From: Bacillota bacterium
GTDB taxonomy: Bacteria > Bacillota > Clostridia > Lutisporales > Lutisporaceae
Length of the DNA: 10,203 bases
Assembly: GCA_023405875.1 (NCBI GenBank)
Contig: JAEXXN010000228.1
Location: forward strand, 1 to 10,203
Direction of reading: 5' to 3'
Shown: positions 1-4,282 of the stretch, in pieces
Position numbering within the stretch: position 1 is the stretch's first letter
How the letters are laid out: every line of letters starts with the position of its first letter
Notes under the pieces: model-generated
The model's input: only the letters and a program-made list of their open reading frames with translations
What the model was told of the DNA's origin: nothing
The model's database searches: none
Program-made: the position numbers and the translations under genes

Positions 1-1
1 C

Positions 2-1123
2 TACAAAGCCTTTTGGGAGGCTGCCGACCAAGTGAGAAGCCTTGCTTCAAACCCGTCGTACAATAATGAAGACCTTCTGCCGGCAATTCAGATAATAAAG
101 GATAATGAACCGGATTACCTGAAGGGAATGGATGAAATAGTATTTCAATACGATCATGAATCCAAGCAAAAGATAGGGCAAATAGGAATGATCGGAATGG
201 TTACCCTTTTTCTATCCCTTATTATTCTGGGGTCGGAGGTGCTTTTCATATTCAGGCCGGCACTTTTGTATGCAAGCGGCGCAATGGAGGAGGCTAAAGC
301 TTTTCTGGATGTTAACATAGATATATTGTGTGTCTCTGATATACAGGGAAATTTCTACAAGGTCAATAAGAAGTTTGAGGAAATACTGGGCTACAAGGCA
401 GGGGAAGTGGAAGGGAAGAACTTCACATTCTTCGTTCATGAGGAGGATATTCTGGCTACCATGGAAGCAATGAAAAGGCTGGCTGAGAAGAAGAAGCTTT
501 CGTGGTTCACAAACAGATATCGCTGCAAGGACGGTACCTATAAGTATATTTCCTGGTACTCACAGTTAAGAGGAAAATATGTCTATTCCTCCGCAAGGGA
601 TGTGACAGCTGAAAAAATAGCGGAGGAAAAGCTTAAGAATATGGCTGTCAAGGATGAATTGACCGGCCTGTATAACAGGCACTACTTTGATATGGTAATA
701 AAAGAAGAAATAGAAAGGGCAGACCGTTATAACGGGACTCTTTCCATGCTGTTGCTTGACCTGGACCGTTTCAAGAATGTAAATGATACCTGGGGACATC
801 CGATAGGTGATGAGCTTTTGAAGCTGACCGCCGAGACAATGGATAAAACCAAACGTAAATCAGATATTCTTTTCAGGTTCGGAGGAGAAGAGTTCATAAT
901 CCTGATGCCCAATACCTCAATAGAAGGCGCGGCTGCCGCAGCTGAAAAGATCAGGGCTGCGATAGAAACAAACAGCCATCCGGTTACAGGGGTTCAAACC
1001 ATCAGCATAGGTGCTGCCGAAAGAATGAAGTCTGAATCCTTTATGCACTGGTACAAACGTACCGATGAAGCCCTTTACAAAGCCAAGCAGAGCGGCCGCA
1101 ACCGTGTTGTTGCGGCGGATTAG
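2..1123 (+). CDS. Diguanylate cyclase with PilJ-like sensor, membrane helix, PAS and GGDEF domains (5' end outside window)
   Basis: This membrane-bound enzyme should condense two GTP into c-di-GMP. The frame is open to the first bases, so the gene starts upstream; the GTG at 32 lies inside the domain and is not a start. 373 residues are visible (numbered from nt 2). Residues 1-62 resemble the end of the type IV pili methyl-accepting sensor domain (PilJ N-terminal type), followed by a membrane helix at about 63-84 and the FRPAL junction typical of that family. A PAS domain covers about 95-210 and a GGDEF domain about 220-373. The active site is GGEEF (nt 881-895), with the inhibitory RxxD site (RKSD, nt 854-865) exactly five residues upstream, so both catalysis and product feedback look intact. 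The ligands of the sensor and PAS domains cannot be told. No terminator separates it from the GNAT gene 69 bp downstream, so read-through is possible. Confidence 0.9.
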   Translation, partial: YKAFWEAADQVRSLASNPSYNNEDLLPAIQIIKDNEPDYLKGMDEIVFQYDHESKQKIGQIGMIGMVTLFLSLIILGSEVLFIFRPALLYASGAMEEAKAFLDVNIDILCVSDIQGNFYKVNKKFEEILGYKAGEVEGKNFTFFVHEEDILATMEAMKRLAEKKKLSWFTNRYRCKDGTYKYISWYSQLRGKYVYSSARDVTAEKIAEEKLKNMAVKDELTGLYNRHYFDMVIKEEIERADRYNGTLSMLLLDLDRFKNVNDTWGHPIGDELLKLTAETMDKTKRKSDILFRFGGEEFIILMPNTSIEGAAAAAEKIRAAIETNSHPVTGVQTISIGAAERMKSESFMHWYKRTDEALYKAKQSGRNRVVAAD

Positions 1124-1192
1124 ACAGCTGATATTTTGGCTTCGGATATGGAAGAATAAGCTGAGGATGATACAATAATATGGAGGGTTGGT

Positions 1193-1474
1193 ATGGAAGT
1201 CATAAAAAAGGGTACTGATAAGTTTTACATTGGGGAAAGCATGGATAATGCAAAAGCCGAAATAACCTTCACTCAGAAGGACAAGGCTATTCTTGTTATT
1301 GAACATACCCGTGTATCCCAAGAGCTGAAAGGACAGGGAATCGGACTGCAATTGGTAAGAAAAGTAGCGGAGTATGCATGCCAGCAGAACAAAAAAATCA
1401 TACCTGTTTGCAGCTTCGCCAAAAAAGTCATGACCGAGAACGAAGAGTATAAGGATATTCTGGCTGAAAAATGA
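1193..1474 (+). CDS. Small GNAT-fold N-acetyltransferase, YjdJ type
   Basis: A 93-residue protein of the minimal YjdJ-like GNAT group (Pfam GNAT_acetyltr_2-like, about 90-100 residues). It carries only the core acetyl-CoA fold. The signature LKGQGIG at about residues 44-50 matches the Q/RxxGxG/A pyrophosphate-binding loop, and the following helix and CSFAKKVM segment match the conserved C-terminal half of the group. The ATG start is set by GGAGG at 1182-1186, six bases upstream. It is a cytosolic protein with no signal peptide or membrane segment. It lies 69 bp after the cyclase gene and before a strong terminator, and I see no promoter of its own. The acceptor substrate of this group is unknown, and nothing in the context points to one. 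Confidence 0.85.
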   Translation: MEVIKKGTDKFYIGESMDNAKAEITFTQKDKAILVIEHTRVSQELKGQGIGLQLVRKVAEYACQQNKKIIPVCSFAKKVMTENEEYKDILAEK

Positions 1475-1539
1475 TTGAAAGAAAGCCCTTGAAAGATGTG
1501 CCCGGTTTGTCCGGAAAAACAATCGATAGAGAACCTTGG

Positions 1540-1575
1540 AACCCCTTGAGATAACAGCTCAGGGGGTTATTTTTT
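1540..1575 (+). terminator. Rho-independent terminator after the GNAT gene
   Basis: An 11-bp stem (1540-1550 with 1558-1568, one G-T pair) encloses a 7-nt loop and is followed by a T tract at 1570-1575. It lies 65 bp after the GNAT stop codon and probably ends the cyclase/GNAT transcript. Confidence 0.9.
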
Positions 1576-1613
1576 GCCGCAGGAGGTAATAAATAGAAGT
1601 ATCATAACTGCTA

Positions 1614-1642
1614 TTGACTTATCTGGACAGAGAAGCTATAAT
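1614..1642 (+). promoter_or_regulatory. Sigma-A-type promoter of the flavoprotein gene
   Basis: TTGACT at 1614-1619 and a perfect TATAAT at 1637-1642 are separated by 17 bp. Transcription should begin near 1649, inside the palindrome at 1644-1680, giving a leader of about 114 nt. The strength of the promoter and the position of the palindrome suggest a gene that is strongly expressed once a repressor leaves. Confidence 0.85.
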
Positions 1643-1643
1643 T

Positions 1644-1680
1644 GCTTTAGTAAATTAGTAGTCTACTAAATTACTAAAGC
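1644..1680. promoter_or_regulatory. Nested palindromic operator candidate
   Basis: Two 18-bp arms (1644-1661 and 1663-1680) are inverted repeats with a single mismatch around a central T. Each arm holds two TAGTA-like half-sites, so the element can be read as an outer dyad (TTTAGTAA with TTACTAAA) and an inner dyad (ATTAGTAG with CTACTAAAT). It begins one base after the -10 box and covers the expected start site, the classic position for a repressor. The TAGTA/TACTA half-sites recall those of HxlR/MarR-type redox regulators that control quinone and nitro-compound reductases, but that assignment is inference. No regulator gene is adjacent. It could also form a hairpin in the RNA, but there is no T tract to make it a terminator. 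Confidence 0.7.
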
Positions 1681-1762
1681 AGTAAACTGCAAATTGCTGT
1701 TGAGCCTAAAATGGCAATTACGGTACAGCTATCGTAGACTCTATGAGAAAGGAAGTTAAAGT

Positions 1763-2443
1763 ATGAAAATCGTTGTTATTAATGGAAGCCCTAAGGGAAA
1801 AGCAGGTAATACCAATAGAATGGCGGAAGCCTTTCTAAAAGGTGCCGAAGCGGCGGGGGCGGAAACAGTAAATATTTTGTTGGCAGAAAAGGACATAAAG
1901 CACTGCGACGGCTGCCACACCTGCTGGCTCAGAGGCCCGGGACAGTGTGTGATACAGGATGATATGCTGGAGGTATTGTCGGTGCTGGGAAGTTCAAATA
2001 TCATTGTTTTTGCTTCTCCGGTATATTTTTCTAACATTTCCGGGAGGCTGAAGGTATTCATGGATCGGATGACCATGATAGGAAGCCCTCACTCACAAAG
2101 CAGCGCTGATAACGGTAAGCGGCATATGGAGGCAGCAAATATAACAGGTCCCCGTTTAATGATGCTGTCAAGCTGTGGCAATCCGGATAGATGTGAATTT
2201 GATGTGACTTCTCTTTGGATAAATAAAGTTTCAGAAAAGATGAAGATGGAACTGGCCGGCGAGATATACGCCATAAGGGGAAAGTACCTGATTGACACAC
2301 CCCAGGAGCTCCAGGGTGTGGTTGACAATTATATTCAGATGTTGGAAAAAGCAGGGGGAGCTGTTGCATCGGATATGAAGCTGTCAAAAGAAGCCAGATC
2401 CAAGCTGGAACAGGTCAATGACAGGTTTGATACTATTGTATAA
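1763..2443 (+). CDS. NAD(P)H-dependent FMN reductase / iron-sulfur flavoprotein-like oxidoreductase
   Basis: A 226-residue flavodoxin-fold oxidoreductase, expected to bind FMN and pass electrons from NAD(P)H to an unknown acceptor (quinones, nitro or azo compounds, or a redox partner). The N-terminal strand and phosphate loop NGSPKGKAGNT (residues 7-17) and the SPVYF loop (85-89) are typical of the family. C48, C51, C54 and C62 form a CX2CX2CX7C motif, the compact pattern that holds a 4Fe-4S cluster in archaeal iron-sulfur flavoprotein Isf. Many bacterial relatives keep these cysteines, so cluster binding here is likely but unproven. After about residue 110 the protein is divergent, and a C-terminal helical extension (about 165-226) follows. 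ATG is preceded by AAAGGA at 1748-1753. It is a single-gene unit with its own promoter, operator and terminator. The cytosol is the likely site of action. Confidence 0.85.
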   Translation: MKIVVINGSPKGKAGNTNRMAEAFLKGAEAAGAETVNILLAEKDIKHCDGCHTCWLRGPGQCVIQDDMLEVLSVLGSSNIIVFASPVYFSNISGRLKVFMDRMTMIGSPHSQSSADNGKRHMEAANITGPRLMMLSSCGNPDRCEFDVTSLWINKVSEKMKMELAGEIYAIRGKYLIDTPQELQGVVDNYIQMLEKAGGAVASDMKLSKEARSKLEQVNDRFDTIV

Positions 2444-2446
2444 AAG

Positions 2447-2480
2447 GAAGCAAAAGGAACCGTCCCTTTTGCTTCTTTAT
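2447..2480. terminator. Bidirectional terminator between the flavoprotein and helicase genes
   Basis: A perfect 11-bp stem, GAAGCAAAAGG (2447-2457) with CCTTTTGCTTC (2465-2475), encloses a 7-nt loop. It is followed by TTTATTTT on the + strand and by CTTTTATA on the - strand, so it can end both convergent transcripts. It begins four bases after the flavoprotein stop codon, and its + strand T tract overlaps the helicase stop codon (2477-2479). Confidence 0.85.
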
Positions 2481-3871
2481 TTTCTCAGCAGGTGCTTCAG
2501 CACACGGCGAAGGAATGGCTCCTTTGCTGCAGGAATGCAGCTCTGCACCGGCGCTTGGCTTTGGAGCGGTTGGGCGGGTACCGGGGCAGTATGGACTTCA
2601 GGTGCTTTGGTTTCCTGTGCTTTAACCTGAGTCTGCCGGCTCCTCTGCTTTTTATGCTGCTGCGTATGCTTTCCGGGAGCGGGCTTTTTCTGCTCTGCCT
2701 TTGTTTTTGACTGCATCCACCTTTCAGCCTCGGCCCGGTGCTCGTTCAAAACAGCATCAGAGGGTAATTCTGCTTCTTCAATCAAAGCTCCTATATGCTC
2801 TTCTATTGCGTAGAGGCTCATGATATCCTCACCTGTAACCAGTGAGATGGCTCTGCCTGCCTTCCCGGCCCTTCCGGTACGGCCTATCCTGTGGACATAG
2901 CTGTCCTTATCAAGAGGGACATCATAGTTTATTACCAGAGATAAGCCTTCTATGTGGATGCCCCGGGCAGCCACATCTGTGGCTACCAGTATGTTAAATT
3001 CCCCATGTTTGAACTGCTGTATGGTTCTCGTACGCCTGGACTGTGGTATATCGCCGTGCAGCGCCTGGGAAGAATATCCCTTTCTGGCTAAAAAGCCCTG
3101 GACCCTGTCTACGGCAATTCGCGTATTGCAGAAGATCATACAGCTTTCAGGCCGTTCCACCATAAGCAGACGGTTTAATTGTGTGTTTTTCGCGTTATTA
3201 TCAACCCGATAATATACCTGCTCAGTTGTATCCACTGTCTTGGTCTGGGATTCGATCTCTATAGTAGCGGGGTTTCGCATATAATCCTTACAAATCCTTC
3301 TGATCTCAGGGGGTATGGTAGCTGAAAAAAGAAGAGTTACCCTGTCTTTGGGGAGAGTCTCTATGATTCTTGACACCTGTTCTATAAAGCCCATGTCCAG
3401 CATCATATCCGCTTCATCAAGCACAAGAAAACGTATATTCCCGGTATCCAGGTTGTTATGCTGAATGTGGTCATAGATCCTGCCCGGCGTTCCGGTGACA
3501 ATGGAAACGCCTTTACTTAGTGCCTGAATTTCAGTATTCATACTGTGTTTACCGTATACAACCACTGTCTTATGCTGAAGCTGAGAAGACATTTTCTTGA
3601 GATCGCTGTCTACCTGGACAGCCAGTTCCCGTGTGGGGGTGAGAATCAGGCCCTGGGGCCCTGCAGCGGCAGGATCAATCATCTGCAGCATGGGAATACC
3701 GAAAACAGCAGTCTTGCCACTGCCGGTCTTTGATATTACGATTTGATCCTTTCCGTTCAGGATGTGAGGGATTGCTCTGCTCTGTACTTCTGTAGGTGTT
3801 TCGAAGCCCATTTTTTCCAGGGCTTTTAAAATTGGAGGCGAGATGCCTAAATCATTAAAACTTTTTTTCAT
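2477..3871 (-). CDS. DEAD-box ATP-dependent RNA helicase
   Basis: A 464-residue ATP-dependent RNA helicase that unwinds short RNA duplexes; its relatives act in ribosome assembly, mRNA turnover and cold adaptation. The motifs run in order: Q motif region (about 5-30, FETPTEVQ), motif I SKTGSGKT (47-54), Ia PTREL (79-83), Ib TPGR (128-131), II DEAD (152-155), III SAT (183-185), IV MIFCNT (245-250), V ATDVAARGIH (297-306), VI HRIGRTGRAG (327-336). Motif I begins SK rather than the usual AQ, and the usual GG doublet near residue 107 is GK. Both RecA lobes are complete. Residues about 385-450 form a low-complexity tail rich in K, Q, P and A, and the last 15 form a basic amphipathic helix. There is no DbpA-type RNA-binding domain. 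The start is ATG (3869-3871) with a weak AAGAAG site. The leader is about 95 nt. It is monocistronic. Confidence 0.95.
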   Translation of the reverse strand: MKKSFNDLGISPPILKALEKMGFETPTEVQSRAIPHILNGKDQIVISKTGSGKTAVFGIPMLQMIDPAAAGPQGLILTPTRELAVQVDSDLKKMSSQLQHKTVVVYGKHSMNTEIQALSKGVSIVTGTPGRIYDHIQHNNLDTGNIRFLVLDEADMMLDMGFIEQVSRIIETLPKDRVTLLFSATIPPEIRRICKDYMRNPATIEIESQTKTVDTTEQVYYRVDNNAKNTQLNRLLMVERPESCMIFCNTRIAVDRVQGFLARKGYSSQALHGDIPQSRRTRTIQQFKHGEFNILVATDVAARGIHIEGLSLVINYDVPLDKDSYVHRIGRTGRAGKAGRAISLVTGEDIMSLYAIEEHIGALIEEAELPSDAVLNEHRAEAERWMQSKTKAEQKKPAPGKHTQQHKKQRSRQTQVKAQETKAPEVHTAPVPAQPLQSQAPVQSCIPAAKEPFLRRVLKHLLRK

Positions 3872-3967
3872 TGCTATCTTCTTTCGTTATTTAAAATTTT
3901 TAAAATAGGAGAATAGTACCTTTAATATATATGAATAGCCTCATTATATACACTTTCATAGCTGCTA

Positions 3968-3996
3968 TTGAATTATAACATATCTTATGATATATT
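3968..3996 (+). promoter_or_regulatory. Candidate promoter of a small RNA, overlapping the helicase promoter
   Basis: TTGAAT (3968-3973) and TATATT (3991-3996) are 17 bp apart on the + strand, pointing away from the helicase. Each box overlaps a box of the opposite promoter, so the two could not be occupied at once. The sequence is AT-rich, where such words arise by chance; the support is the correct spacing plus a GC-rich structured stretch and a terminator just downstream. Confidence 0.45.
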
Positions 3997-4000
3997 TGAA
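3972..4000 (-). promoter_or_regulatory. Promoter of the DEAD-box helicase gene
   Basis: Read on the - strand: TTCAAA (4000-3995), 17 bp, then TATAAT (3977-3972) preceded by TGT, an extended -10. The start would be near 3965, leaving an AT-rich leader of about 95 nt. Another TATAAT lies at 3948-3943 but lacks a convincing -35. The core elements overlap those of the + strand promoter at 3968-3996. Confidence 0.6.
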
Positions 4001-4002
4001 CA

Positions 4003-4153
4003 ATTGAACATATCCTGGAGTGGGCCGGGAAAGTAGTTATCGGCAGTTTCCGGCAGGATGAGCCTGCCGGACCGGAGATACCGGAGCATCTTTGAAATGG
4101 CGGCAGGTTTGCTGAAAATTCCTCAGGGACAATGGCCTGAGGGAATTTTTTTG
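4003..4153 (+). ncRNA. Candidate structured small RNA or leader element of unknown class
   Basis: A GC-rich island of about 150 nt in an otherwise AT-rich spacer, with a candidate promoter before it and an intrinsic terminator at its end. Its main hairpin is a perfect stem TCCGGCAGG (4049-4057) with CCTGCCGGA (4063-4071) and a five-base loop. CGGCAG also occurs at 4041-4046 and CGGCAGG at 4101-4107, so the single CCTGCCGG can pair with three partners. ACCGGAG is repeated at 4071-4077 and 4080-4086. No open reading frame with a ribosome binding site fits the stretch. It lacks the conserved blocks of c-di-GMP riboswitch classes I and II, and I do not recognise another class. It could be a free small RNA, or a terminator-controlled leader of the GGDEF-EAL gene 130 bp downstream. 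Confidence 0.45.
4115..4152 (+). terminator. Orphan intrinsic terminator between the helicase and GGDEF-EAL genes
   Basis: A 13-bp stem (4115-4127 with 4136-4149, one bulged G) has an eight-base loop and seven Ts at 4146-4152. No protein gene on the + strand ends upstream of it, because the preceding gene runs the other way. It therefore implies a + strand transcript starting inside the spacer. Confidence 0.85.
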
Positions 4154-4178
4154 CTTCGGCGTTATTAAATGTTATAAT
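4151..4178 (+). promoter_or_regulatory. Candidate promoter of the dCACHE-GGDEF-EAL gene
   Basis: A perfect TATAAT (4173-4178) lies 16 bp after a poor -35 match, TTGCTT (4151-4156), which overlaps the last bases of the preceding T tract. The expected leader is about 98 nt and contains the A/T hairpin at 4230-4258. Confidence 0.5.
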
Positions 4179-4226
4179 ATTACTATAAGTGAAAAAAATG
4201 TCGAAAGATATTGTTATAACGCATCA

Positions 4227-4258
4227 GTAGAAAATTTTTCGGTTGTAGAAAAATTTTC
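4227..4258. repeat. Paired GTAGAAAAWTTTTC repeats forming a hairpin or operator upstream of the GGDEF-EAL gene
   Basis: Two 14-bp copies, GTAGAAAATTTTTC (4227-4240) and GTAGAAAAATTTTC (4245-4258), start 18 bp apart. Because the core is nearly its own complement, the same bases form a perfect 11-bp stem (4230-4240 with 4248-4258) around the loop GGTTGTA. The element lies about 45 bp after the -10 box and 24 bp before the ATG. It is not followed by a proper T tract, so an operator or a translation-affecting stem-loop is more likely than a terminator. Confidence 0.6.
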
Positions 4259-4282
4259 TTACCTTTTGATTGGAGAAATAAA

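Noticed and set aside
32..34. GTG as the start of the first cyclase gene
   Set aside because: The frame is open back to nt 2 with sensible residues (YKAFWEAADQ) that continue the sensor domain, and there is no ribosome binding site before the GTG.
917..1522. 201-residue open frame on the - strand
   Set aside because: It runs antisense through the GGDEF and GNAT genes, both well supported, and its translation shows no recognisable domain.
1692..1719. AATTGC/GCAATT stem in the leader of the flavoprotein gene
   Set aside because: Only six A/T-rich pairs around a 16-base loop; too weak to claim as a regulatory structure.
4003..4153. c-di-GMP riboswitch (GEMM class I or II)
   Set aside because: The setting before a c-di-GMP gene invited it, but the conserved blocks of either class are not present. 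I keep it only as an unknown structured RNA.
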